A stretch of DNA of 64,000 bases, taken from contig CAVTGV010000006.1 in the NCBI GenBank assembly GCA_963734365.1, positions 186,001-250,000 on the forward strand, given 5' to 3'. Of the stretch, positions 32,451-41,074 are shown piece by piece (position 1 is the first letter of the stretch; the number at the start of each line of letters is the position of its first letter). This DNA is from JACVRW01 sp963734365. Its GTDB lineage: Bacteria; Actinomycetota; Thermoleophilia; Solirubrobacterales; Thermoleophilaceae. A model generated the notes under the pieces. That model saw nothing but the letters and a program-made list of their open reading frames with translations, was not told the origin of the DNA and made no database searches. Position numbers and translations under genes: made by a program.

Positions 32451-34103
32451 ATGAAGAGGTCGGTTGTGAAGTCCGAAGAACGCCATCGAGAGGCTGCGGA
32501 TGAGGCTCGCGCGCGCGAGTTCGCCGTGCTGGACCTGCTCGAGTCGGACAACGGCAGCGATCTGGCCGCCCTGCGGGCGGTGCTGAAGATCGGGCAGGCC
32601 GCACTCGGAGCCGAGCGCATGGAGGACGTGATCGAGGTGGTGGCCGAGGAGTCGCTGACGGCTCTCGGCGCAGCCTCGTTCTCGATCAGCCGCTGGCGGC
32701 GTGAGCGGGGCGTGCTCCAGACGCTGATCAACGTCGGGGAGCTGGGTCCCGGCGAGGAGCGCTGGCCGAAGGCCGAGGAGTACCCGCTGGCCGACTTCCC
32801 GGCCGTCACCGATCTGCTGGGCCGAGGGGAGCCGTACGTGTCCGCGATCGACGATCCGGACGCCGACCCGGGGGCGGTGGCGCTGCTGCACCGGCTGGGC
32901 AAGGAGTCAGAGCTCGCCGTCCCCGTGATCTACGAGTCCGTGATGTGGGGCGAGTTGTGGGCCACCGGCCGCGGAGGCCGGCGTTTCGCCGAGCGGGACG
33001 TGAGGCTGTTGCAGGCGATCGCCGAACAGGTGTCGCAGGCCATCGGCCGCGCAGAGCAGTTCGGCCGCGTCACGCGCTTCGCCTACGAGGACCCGCTCAC
33101 GCGGCTGGCCAACCGCCGCCTGCTCGATGAGCGTCTGGCGGGTGCCGGCGCCCAGAGCATGACTCTGCTGGCCTGCGACGTGGACGGCCTCAAGGAGGTC
33201 AACGACCGCGAGGGGCACCCGGCCGGCGACGCGCTCCTGCGCGGAGTGGCCGGCGCCCTCAGCGTCACCGCCTCGGCCTTTCCGCGCTCCCTCGTCGCGC
33301 GCGCCGGCGGCGACGAGTTCTGTGTGCTCCTGCCCGGCTCTCCGATGTCGGCCGCCGAGCGCTTCGCCCGGGCCGCCAGCCGTCGCATCGCGGCCGATGT
33401 GGGCGAGCGGGTGAGCGTCTGCTGGGGGGCTGCGTCGAGCGCGTCGAGCGCAGGCGGGCCCCAGGATCTGCTGGCCGCCGCCGACGCTGCGCTGCTGGAG
33501 GCCAAGGACCAGGGGCCCGGGCGGTTGCGGCTGCGCCTAGCTGCGGAGGCCAATCTTCCGGTCAGGCCTCAGCGCGACCGCATCCCGCGCGCGCCCGGGC
33601 GGCGGGCGGTGGACGACCTGGTGCCCAGGGTCGTCGATCTGCTGGACGAGCAGCAGCCCCGCGGGCCGCTGGCCGCACTCGAGCTGCTGGCTCACGAGCT
33701 GGCCCGCGCGCTCGACGCCGCGGCGTGGTCCATCTCCTGCACGACGGAGGACGGCAGCGGCCTGCGGACGGTCCGCGGCATCGAGAGCGTGCTGGACGCG
33801 CCCTCGGGCGTGCGGCTCGTGGACGCCGCCGCCGACGAGACCTATCCGCTCTCCGACTTTCCCGCCACGGCACGGGCTCTGGCCGATCGTGACGCGTTCA
33901 TTGCCGGCCGCCACGTGCCGGGCTCGGACCCGGCCGAGCTGGCGGTGCTGTCCGAGCTGGGCTACGACGCGGTGCTGGTGGTGGCCGCCGCCGACCGCTC
34001 ACGGGCCTATCTGCTCGAGCTGTACGCGGATCGTGGTACGGCGCCGCTCGACTCGGTTCTGTCGCACGCGCGCGTGCTCGCCGACTACTGCATGCGCCAC
34101 TAG
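32451..34103 (+). CDS. diguanylate cyclase-like protein, GAF-GGDEF-GAF
   Basis: 550 residues without membrane segments. Residues about 45-205 form a GAF domain (AEEYPLADFPAVTDLLGRGE, LAVPVIYESVMWGELWATG). The GGDEF domain spans about 210-360: DPLTRLANRRLLDERL, DVDGLKEVNDREGHPAGD and ARAGGDEFCVLLPG, with the active-site GGDEF intact; no RxxD inhibitory site precedes it. A second GAF-like domain follows (about 385-550) with the same YPLSDFPATARAL pattern, so the sensor domain is duplicated around the enzyme. It should make cyclic di-GMP in the cytoplasm under control of an unknown ligand. The stop shares CTAG with the convergent gene. Confidence 0.87.
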   Translation: MKRSVVKSEERHREAADEARAREFAVLDLLESDNGSDLAALRAVLKIGQAALGAERMEDVIEVVAEESLTALGAASFSISRWRRERGVLQTLINVGELGPGEERWPKAEEYPLADFPAVTDLLGRGEPYVSAIDDPDADPGAVALLHRLGKESELAVPVIYESVMWGELWATGRGGRRFAERDVRLLQAIAEQVSQAIGRAEQFGRVTRFAYEDPLTRLANRRLLDERLAGAGAQSMTLLACDVDGLKEVNDREGHPAGDALLRGVAGALSVTASAFPRSLVARAGGDEFCVLLPGSPMSAAERFARAASRRIAADVGERVSVCWGAASSASSAGGPQDLLAAADAALLEAKDQGPGRLRLRLAAEANLPVRPQRDRIPRAPGRRAVDDLVPRVVDLLDEQQPRGPLAALELLAHELARALDAAAWSISCTTEDGSGLRTVRGIESVLDAPSGVRLVDAAADETYPLSDFPATARALADRDAFIAGRHVPGSDPAELAVLSELGYDAVLVVAAADRSRAYLLELYADRGTAPLDSVLSHARVLADYCMRH

Positions 34104-34831
34104 TAGCCCGGCGGCAGGCGCCGCGCCAACAGGTCGTAATAGAGGAAGATCGAGTAGAGGGCCGGGACCGGGGCGGTGACCGAGGCGGCCAGGATGGTTC
34201 CGGCCAGGGCCCAGTACGCGTTCCCGGTGCTGTCGGCGATCGAGGCGAAGGGCGCGGCTATCAGCAGCCCCGGGATCGCGACCGCCAGGGTGATGAGGAT
34301 GACCAGCCCGAAGGCGCGCCACCAGAATCCCTGCACCACCTCCCCCGAGCGCACGAGCGCGGACCATCCGCGGGCGTTCTCGATCACCACAGCCTGAGGC
34401 ACGAAGAACCAGCGCACGAACAGGTAGACGCCGGGCAGGATGAGCAGGACGAAGCCGGCTGCGATGCCGAGCGCTGCGAGCAGCACCGCGAAGAACAGCG
34501 GCGTGAAGGCCTCGTAGCCGGACACGAGAGCGCGGGCCGGACCGGGCCGCTGGCCCCCCGCGATCGCCCGCAGCGCGTGGATGCAGATCGCGGTGATGAT
34601 CGGCGAGACCACCAGGAAGTCGACCACCGTGGGCACCGCGTTCTCCGCAAGGCTGGGCGACTTGTCGTAGGACCCGGTGAGCATCTCGAGACCGATCCCC
34701 TCCACCACCAGGTGCACCGGGACCACCACCGCGGCGGACAGCGCGATGAACACCCACGCGTGGCGAAAGAAGACGCGGAAGGTGTCGCGAAAGAGCTCGG
34801 TTACGTCGCGCGGACGCGCGAGTTGGATCAC
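34100..34831 (-). CDS. six-helix membrane protein, YciC/DUF-type
   Basis: 243 residues. RPRDVTELFRDTFRVFFRHAW at the N-terminus, then hydrophobic segments (FIALSAAVVVPVHLVVE, VDFLVVSPIITAICIHALRAI, FFAVLLAALGIAAGFVLLILPG, FGLVILITLAVAIPGLLIAAP, ALYSIFLYYDLLARR). The LPGVYLFVRWFFVPQAVVIE segment is common to glycerophosphodiester-phosphodiesterase-type membrane domains and YciC-like proteins. No function is known. GTG 34831 overlaps the stop of the aminotransferase (GTGA), so the two are co-translated. It converges on the GGDEF gene. Confidence 0.7.
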   Translation of the reverse strand: MIQLARPRDVTELFRDTFRVFFRHAWVFIALSAAVVVPVHLVVEGIGLEMLTGSYDKSPSLAENAVPTVVDFLVVSPIITAICIHALRAIAGGQRPGPARALVSGYEAFTPLFFAVLLAALGIAAGFVLLILPGVYLFVRWFFVPQAVVIENARGWSALVRSGEVVQGFWWRAFGLVILITLAVAIPGLLIAAPFASIADSTGNAYWALAGTILAASVTAPVPALYSIFLYYDLLARRLPPGY

Positions 34832-35931
34832 GCAGCGGCCCCGGCCAGCTCGCGGTAGGCATCAGCCACGCGCGCGATGCCCTCCTCGATCTGGTCGGGA
34901 GGCACAGCCGAGTAGGCAAGCCGCAGCGAGTTCTCGCCGCCCTCGAGCAGGAAGTCACTGCCCTTCACGAACATCACGCCGCGTTCCTTGGAGCGCTCGA
35001 ACAGTGACGCTACGTCCGTGCCGTCGGGCAGGTCGACCCAGAGGAAGTAGCCCCCCTGCGGAACCACGAAGCGGGCGTGGGGCAGGTGGCGCGACAGCGC
35101 CTCGCAGGTGGCGTCGCGACGCTCGCGCAGGGCAACTTTCACGGTTTCGATCGATCCCTTGATCGCGCCCGAGCGACAGAACTCGGCCACGATGCCCTGG
35201 GCCACCATGTTCGGAGAGATGTAGGTCTCGGTGGCTTCCTTGCGGATGCCGGAGATCACGGCGGTGGGACCCACCAGGTAGCCCACGCGGATTCCGGGGC
35301 ACACCGTCTTGGAGAACGAGGAGGCGTAGACCACGCGCTCGCCGCCGTCGAGGTCGAGCATCGTCGGCTGGTCCTCGCCGTCGAAGCGCAGCTCCACGTA
35401 GGGATCGTCCTCGAAGATCATGAAGTCGTACTCGTCGGCCAGCTCGAGCAGGCGCCGGCGCTTGTCCAGCGAGAGCGTGCAGCCGGCGGGGTTCTGGAAG
35501 TTGGGGATGATGTGGGCGAGCTTGGGCCGCGCACCGTCCTCGAGCTCGGACGCGAGCGCGTCCACGTCGATGCCGTCGTCCTCCAGCGGTATGGGGAGAA
35601 CGTCTGCGCCCATCTTGCGCAGGGCCAGCAGCGTGCGGTCGTAGGTGGGGGCCTCGACCACCACCACGTCGCCGGGCTCCACGAGCTGCGTGAACAGAAA
35701 GGCGTCCGCCTGCATCGAGCCGTTGGTGGCGATCAGCCGACCGGGCTCCACGCCGTGCTTCTCGGACAGCCACTCGAGCAGACCGAGGTACCCGGGCGCG
35801 GTGCCGTAGGCGCACATGCCTCCCGGGTCGTTGGCGAACGCACGCTGCGCGGCGGCGCTCAACTCGTCGACAGCGACGATGTCGAGCGAGGGAGCGCCGC
35901 GCGCCAGCGAGATGTTGGTCAACTCGGGCAC
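34828..35931 (-). CDS. class I/II aminotransferase (PLP), LysN/MocR-domain type
   Basis: 367 residues. MCAYGTAPGYLGLLEWLSEKH, IATNGSMQADAFLFTQLVEPGD, IPNFQNPAGCTLSLDKRRRL and YASSFSKTVCPGIRVGYLVG, with the Schiff-base Lys in SFSKT, are the motif order of 2-aminoadipate-type (LysN) aminotransferases and of MocR aminotransferase domains. No helix-turn-helix domain is fused, so it is an enzyme rather than a regulator. It may act on aromatic, branched-chain or aminoadipate substrates. GTG 35931 is the start; translation is coupled to the membrane protein downstream. Confidence 0.88.
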   Translation of the reverse strand: MPELTNISLARGAPSLDIVAVDELSAAAQRAFANDPGGMCAYGTAPGYLGLLEWLSEKHGVEPGRLIATNGSMQADAFLFTQLVEPGDVVVVEAPTYDRTLLALRKMGADVLPIPLEDDGIDVDALASELEDGARPKLAHIIPNFQNPAGCTLSLDKRRRLLELADEYDFMIFEDDPYVELRFDGEDQPTMLDLDGGERVVYASSFSKTVCPGIRVGYLVGPTAVISGIRKEATETYISPNMVAQGIVAEFCRSGAIKGSIETVKVALRERRDATCEALSRHLPHARFVVPQGGYFLWVDLPDGTDVASLFERSKERGVMFVKGSDFLLEGGENSLRLAYSAVPPDQIEEGIARVADAYRELAGAAA

Positions 35932-35978
35932 GAGCCGCCACGATACCTACAACCACGGTGGGCTCGTGCGCCGTCGCG

Positions 35979-36272
35979 TCAGGTGGTGTGCCCGGGGGCC
36001 GGCCTGCGCCTGGTGGCGATCAGGGCACCGCTGGCGATGACCACGAGGGCCAGCACACCCGTCGCGCCGATCCCCGCGTCAGCCCAGTCGAAGCCATTGT
36101 CCGCGTTCACATGGACGACGCGCACCGGCGCCGGCTGATCCGTCCGGTCGGCGTCTCGCACGCTACGCGGGAGCATCTGCTCGATCGGAGCCGCCGAGGC
36201 GGTGGGCGCGGCGAGCGCACCCGCGATGGTGGCGAGCGCCAGGGCCCGTCGCACGCTGCTGTTGCACTTCAT
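35979..36272 (-). CDS. small secreted protein with C-terminal membrane anchor
   Basis: 97 residues. The signal peptide is residues 1-28 (RRALALATIAGALAAPTASA). A short exposed region follows (about 29-62, PIEQMLPRSVRDADRTDQPA), then one membrane helix (ADAGIGATGVLALVVIASGALIA) and a basic tail RRRPAPGHTT that would face the cytoplasm. ATG 36272 is preceded by AAGGAG at good spacing. I do not recognise the family; it resembles small actinobacterial surface proteins of unknown role. It diverges from the BTAD fusion gene 152 bases away. Confidence 0.7.
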   Translation of the reverse strand: MKCNSSVRRALALATIAGALAAPTASAAPIEQMLPRSVRDADRTDQPAPVRVVHVNADNGFDWADAGIGATGVLALVVIASGALIATRRRPAPGHTT

Positions 36273-36334
36273 GTCAGCTCCTTCGATGGAGATCGCCCTG
36301 TGCGATCCGTTCGTGGCGGAGCCTCTGGTAGAGC

Positions 36335-36396
36335 GGTAAACGCTCGGCTGACGGCGGCAGCAGACGGGTAAACGCAGGCGCCCGACAGTGGTAACG
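36335..36396 (+). promoter_or_regulatory. direct repeats GGTAAACGC upstream of BTAD fusion gene
   Basis: GGTAAACGC occurs at 36335-36343 and 36367-36375, and GGTAACG at 36390-36396; the first and third are both followed by TCGGCTGA. The repeats lie 30-90 bases before ATG 36425, on the same strand. OmpR/SARP-type DNA-binding domains bind direct repeats near the -35, so this is a reasonable self-regulation site. Confidence 0.4.
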
Positions 36397-36424
36397 TCGG
36401 CTGAGGAGGGCGCGGATTGGCCTG

Positions 36425-39400
36425 ATGGAGTTCCGCATTCTTGGCTCGCTTGAGGTTCTGGTCGATGGGCGGCAGGTGCCGCTCGGGGGAGCCCGACAGC
36501 GCGCGGTCCTCACCATCCTGCTGCTTCACCGCGGCGAGGCCGTCTCGGTTGATCGGGTGGTGGACGAGCTGTGGGGCGAGCGGCCGCCCGACACGGCGGT
36601 GAAGACCGTGCAGGTCTATGTCTCGCGCCTGCGCAAGGCACTCGGGGATGGAGTGCTCGTCACGCGCGGCGGCGGGTACGCGCTCGAGCTCGGAGCCGAT
36701 GTCGTGGATGCCGACAGCTTCCAGCGACTCTCCGACGAGGGGCGCAAGGCCCTGGACGGCGGTGACGCCCGCGGCGCCCACGAGAGGCTGAGGGCTGCCC
36801 TCCAGCTCTGGCGCGGGCCGCCGCTGGGGGATGTCGCCTACGAGCCCTTCGCGCAGAACGAGGTTGCCCGGCTGGAGGAGCTGCGTCTGGTGGCGCTCGA
36901 GAACCGCTGCGAGGCCGACTTGGCCCTCGGCCGCCACGCCGCGCTGATCCCGGAGCTCGAGGGGCTCGTGAGCGAGCATCCGACACGCGAGCGGCTGCGC
37001 GAGGAGTTGATGCTGGCGCTCTACCGGTCGGGCCGCCAGGTCGATGCGCTCGAGTGCTACCGCGACGCGCAGCGGACACTTGCCGAGGAGCTCGGGCTCG
37101 AGCCCGGGTCCCGGCTGCAACAGCTGGAGCGCTCCATCCTCGCCCACGACCCGGCGATAGAAGCCCCTCCGGCCGAGGGGGTCGGGACCGCCCTGCGCCA
37201 GGCCCGGCGCGGCGGCCTTCTCGTCGCGCTCGGTGGTGCGCTCGCGCTCGCGGCGGTGATCGCGGCAGTGGTCGCCCGAAACGGCGATGACGAGCCCTCG
37301 GGCAGCGCCGAGAACGCCGTCGGGCTGTTCGACCCCGCCACGGGCGAGCTCACCGAGCGCTTCGCCGTCGGTCGCGGTCCCAGCGCCGCTGCGGCCGGTG
37401 CCGGGTCGGTGTGGGTGGCCAACGCACGCGATGGGACCGTCTCACGGGTCGATGCCGAGAAGCGTCAGGTCGCGACGATCGACGTCGGCGCCGATCCGTC
37501 CGCCCTGGCCTTCGGCGACGGGTCCGCCTGGGTGGCCAGCGCGCAGCGTCGCGCCGTCTCGCAGATCGACCCCCGTACGAACAAGCTCTTGCGGACGATC
37601 AAGGTCGGTAACGGACCGCGCGGGATAGCGGTCGCCTATGGAGCGGTGTGGGTGGCGACCGCGGTGGACGGAAGAGTGACCCGCATCGACCGCTCGGGCG
37701 AGGCGCCCAGGAAGCGGATCGCAGTCGGCGCCAGCCCCACGGCGATCGCGGCCGGCGCCGGTGCGCTGTGGGTCGCCAGTGAAGCGAGCGGCACCGTGGT
37801 TCGCATCGAAGCCGACTCGGGCAGGGTGGTGAACGCGATCAACGTGGGCAACGGCTCTGGATCCGTTGCCGTCGGAGAGGGAGCGGTGTGGGTCGCCAAC
37901 CGCCAGGACGGGACGGTGTCGCGGATCGACCCGGCCACCGACGGCGTGACCGACACCGTTCGGGTCGGGGCGGAGCCGACCGCGATCGCAGCCGGCGCAG
38001 GGGCGGTGTGGGTCGCGAACGGCGGTGACGGGACTCTGTCGCGGATCGACCCGCAGACACTCGAGGTGAGCCCGGCGATCGAGGTCGGCGCCAGCCCCAG
38101 CGCGCTGGCGCTGGCGGGCGGCTCGGTGTGGGCGGCGGCGGTGGCCTCGCGGGAGAGCCACCGCGGCGGGACATTGCGGCTCGCGTGGCCACCGCCGGAC
38201 GAGACCCCGTGCCGCTGTGCCGACCCAGTCGAGTACAACAACGCCCAGGCTGCGTGGCTGGCGTCGCTTGCGTACGACGGCCTCGTCACCTACAGGCGGG
38301 TCGGGGGAGCGGGGGGCGCGACGATCGTCGGTGACCTCGCCACCGAGGCCCCCGCACCGAGCGCCGATGGAAGGACCTACGTCTTCACGCTGCGCAGGGA
38401 CGTTCGGTTCTCGAACGGCGACGCGGTTCGTCCGGAGGACTTCCGCTTCTCGCTCGAGCGGCTGCTGCGGCTCACGGGCAAGGAGCCTTCGTCGGCCTAC
38501 TACCAGGGCATTCGCGGCGCGGCAGGGTTGCAGGAGCGAGCCACGGAGTTGCGATCTCTCGGAGGGGATCGAGACGGATAGCCGCGCACGGACCGTCACG
38601 ATCCACCTGAGGGACCCCGACGCCGAGTTCCTGCACAAGCTCACGCTTCCGCTCGCGAGCGTCGTGCCGGCGGACAGCCCGCTGCGCTTCGCGCGCCGCA
38701 AGCCGCTTCCCGGCACCGGGCCTTACCGCATCGCCAGCTTCGACCCCGCCCGAGGCGGCCGCCTGGTCCGCAACCGCTACTTCCGTGTGTGGTCGCAGGA
38801 CGCTCGGCCGGACGGATTTCCCGACGCCATCACGATCGACGTCAGCGCTCAGACCGAGGCGCAGATCGACGCCGTCCGCCACGGCGACTCGGACCTGCTG
38901 AATCTCGATTGGGCCGTGTACTACGGGCTCCTGAATCCGGACCGCTTGCGCCGGCTCGCCGTCCGCGACGCGGCGCAGCTTCACTCCGATCCGGAGCCGC
39001 AGCTCGACCTCATGTTCATGAACACCGGGCTGCCGCCGTTCGATGACGTGCGCGCTCGGCGAGCGGTCAATTACGCAGTGGACCGAGCCAAGGTCGCCGA
39101 CCTGGCAGGTGGCGCCCAGATCGCCCGCCCGACCTGCCAGCTACTTCCTCCGGGCTTCGCCGGCTACCGCCCATCATGTCCCTACACGCTCCACCCGAAC
39201 GCAGCGGGTACGTGGAGCTCGCCGGACTGGGCAAGGGCAAGACGGCTCGTCAGGGAATCGAGGACGAGCGGATCGCGTGTGCGAATCTGGGTGAACCGCA
39301 GCGAGAAGCAGGTCGGGAGGTACTTCGCCTCGTTGATGCAGCGACTCGGTTACCGGAGCTCGTTGCGTCTCTTCTCGGTGCCCGCCTACTGGACGGCCAT

Positions 39401-39770
39401 CGCCGACCCCACCGGACCGGTCAACCTCTGGTGGGTCGGCTGGGTGACCGACTATCTGGCGTCCTCGAGCTTCATCCAGCCCCTGTTCGGCTGCGACGCC
39501 TTTGGCCCGCGATCAGAGCTCAGGGACGACTTCGTTCCATGGTGCGATCCCGCGGCCGACGCCCTGATGCGTCGTGCGCTCACCCGGCAGAGCTCCGATC
39601 CGACCGCGGCAAACCTCCTATGGGAGCGCGTCGATCGCCGGCTCACCGGCGCGGCCGCCGCAGTCCCCCTGTTCAACCGCCGGCGCGTCGCGCTCGTCTC
39701 CGACCGAGTCGAGAACGTCCAGCATCACCAGCTGTGGGGCGTGCTCACCGACCAGCTCTGGGTGAGATAG
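36425..39770 (+). CDS. fusion: BTAD regulator - membrane helix - seven-bladed propeller - solute-binding protein family 5, frameshifted near 38561
   Basis: About 1114 residues. 1-95: OmpR-like winged helix (MEFRILGSLEVLVDGRQVPL, VKTVQVYVSRLRKALGDG). 96-245: BTAD helices (ERLREELMLALYRSGRQVDA). About 260-283: one membrane helix (GGLLVALGGALALAAVIAAV). About 300-575: seven repeats of ~42 residues, each with a W-V-A strand and ending SRIDP, a YVTN-type propeller. About 590-1114: extracytoplasmic peptide-type binding protein (ADPVEYNNAQAAWLASLAYD, FTLRRDVRFSNGDAVRPEDF, LMFMNTGLPPFDDVRARRAV). The frame breaks near 38561: it runs into TAG 38579, whereas skipping one G gives ELRSLEGIETDSR and continues to 39770. 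It would be a one-piece sensor and transcription factor like CadC. Confidence 0.78.
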
Positions 39771-39783
39771 AGCCGGCCGCGGG

Positions 39784-40179
39784 TTACGCCGGACCGTCGG
39801 GAGCCCGCGCCGCGATGTCCGCCAGCGCCTCTTCGCGGCTGTTGCAGGCGGCTATTCGCGAGACCCGGCCGTCGCTCACGCTGTGCACGAAGAAGAGGTA
39901 GTCGCCCTGCAGGCCCTCGTCGGACTTGATCCGGCGGTGGCCCACCACGAGCAGGTCGGGCTCGTGCAGCTCGAACGTGAACGGTGAGGCCCGGAACTCC
40001 TCGCCGCGGACCGTGAACTCCTCGAAGAACCCGCGTACGCCGTCGTGCCCCTCGAACCTGCGGCCCTCGTGGTCGACGAACTCGACGTCGGGGTGGAGAA
40101 GGGCTATCGCGGTGTCGGCACCGGATTCGCGGTACGTGGTCCAGAGCTCGACAACCGCCTGGAGCCGCGCGTCCGTCAC
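39784..40179 (-). CDS. SnoaL/NTF2-like protein
   Basis: 131 residues. AVVELWTTYRESGADTAIALLHPDVEFVDHEGRRFEG begins the cone-shaped NTF2 fold in the SnoaL order (helix, helix, WxxxF-type strand), followed by DGVRGFFEEFTVRGEEFRAS and VVGHRRIKSDEGLQGDYLFFV. SnoaL-like proteins include polyketide cyclases, isomerases and many of unknown function. No catalytic pair is certain here. Start GTG 40179. It lies 16 bases after sucD on the same strand and could be read through from the sucCD transcript. Confidence 0.8.
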   Translation of the reverse strand: MTDARLQAVVELWTTYRESGADTAIALLHPDVEFVDHEGRRFEGHDGVRGFFEEFTVRGEEFRASPFTFELHEPDLLVVGHRRIKSDEGLQGDYLFFVHSVSDGRVSRIAACNSREEALADIAARAPDGPA

Positions 40180-40195
40180 CGCGGGCCCGCCCTCG

Positions 40196-41074
40196 TCAGA
40201 CCTTTGCGCCGAGTATCTCGACGGCGATCTCGGCCACCTGGGTGGGATTGCGGCCCACCCGCACGCCCCGGGCCTCCAGTGCCTCCTCCTTGGCGACGGC
40301 CGTGCCCTTGGAGCCCGAGACGATCGCGCCGGCGTGGCCCATCGTCTTGCCCGGTGGAGCGGTGAAGCCTGCGATGTACGCCAGCACCGGCTTCGACACG
40401 TGCTCCGCGATGTATTCGGCCGCCTCCTCCTCTGCCGAGCCGCCGATCTCGCCGCACATCACGATCAGCTCGGTCTCGGGATCGGCCTCGAACAGCTCGA
40501 TCACGTCGACGAAGCTCGAGCCCGGTACCGGATCGCCGCCGATGCCGACGATCGAGCTGTTGCCGAAGCCCGACTGCGCCAGCTCGTTCCCGATCTGGTA
40601 GGTCAGCGTGCCCGAGCGCGACACGAGGCCGACGTTGCCCTCCTTGAAGAACTGGGCCGGGATGATGCCCACGTTGGCCTTGCCCGGCGACAGGATGCCC
40701 GGGCAGTTGGGTCCGATCAGCCGCGACGGGCCGCGGTGCAGGTGGTTGTAGACACGCAGCTCGTCGTGGGCTGGGATGCCCTCGGTGATCGTGATGATGA
40801 GCTCGATGCCGGCGTCCTCGGCCTCGAGGATCGAGTCGGCCGCGAAGCGCGGAGGCACGAACACCATCGCGGTGTTGGCGCCGGTCTCGCGCACGGCCTC
40901 GTGGAAGGTGTCGAACACCGGCACGCCGTCCACGTCCTGGCCGCCCTTGCCGGGGGTGACCCCGGAGACCACGTCAGTGCCGTACTCGCGGTTGCGCAGC
41001 GAGTGGAAGGTTCCCTCGCGCCCGGTGATGCCGGAGACGCAGAGCTTGGTGTCGTGGTCGACGAGAATTGCCAT
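40196..41074 (-). CDS. sucD: succinyl-CoA synthetase alpha subunit
   Basis: 292 residues. The N-terminal CoA-binding domain has LCVSGITGREGTFHSL; FVPPRFAADSILEAEDAGI, IGPNCPGILSPGKANVGI and SRSGTLTYQIGNELAQ are conserved, and KTMGHAGAIVSGSKGTAVAK carries the phosphorylated His in GHAGA. With SucC it makes succinate, CoA and ATP or GTP from succinyl-CoA in the citric acid cycle. ATG 41074 overlaps the sucC stop by one base (TGATG). No operon partner other than sucC is needed. Confidence 0.97.
   Translation of the reverse strand: MAILVDHDTKLCVSGITGREGTFHSLRNREYGTDVVSGVTPGKGGQDVDGVPVFDTFHEAVRETGANTAMVFVPPRFAADSILEAEDAGIELIITITEGIPAHDELRVYNHLHRGPSRLIGPNCPGILSPGKANVGIIPAQFFKEGNVGLVSRSGTLTYQIGNELAQSGFGNSSIVGIGGDPVPGSSFVDVIELFEADPETELIVMCGEIGGSAEEEAAEYIAEHVSKPVLAYIAGFTAPPGKTMGHAGAIVSGSKGTAVAKEEALEARGVRVGRNPTQVAEIAVEILGAKV

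Noticed and set aside
37380..38150. Tandem repeats as a CRISPR-like array
   Set aside because: The ~126-base periodicity is in frame and encodes propeller blades; there are no spacers.
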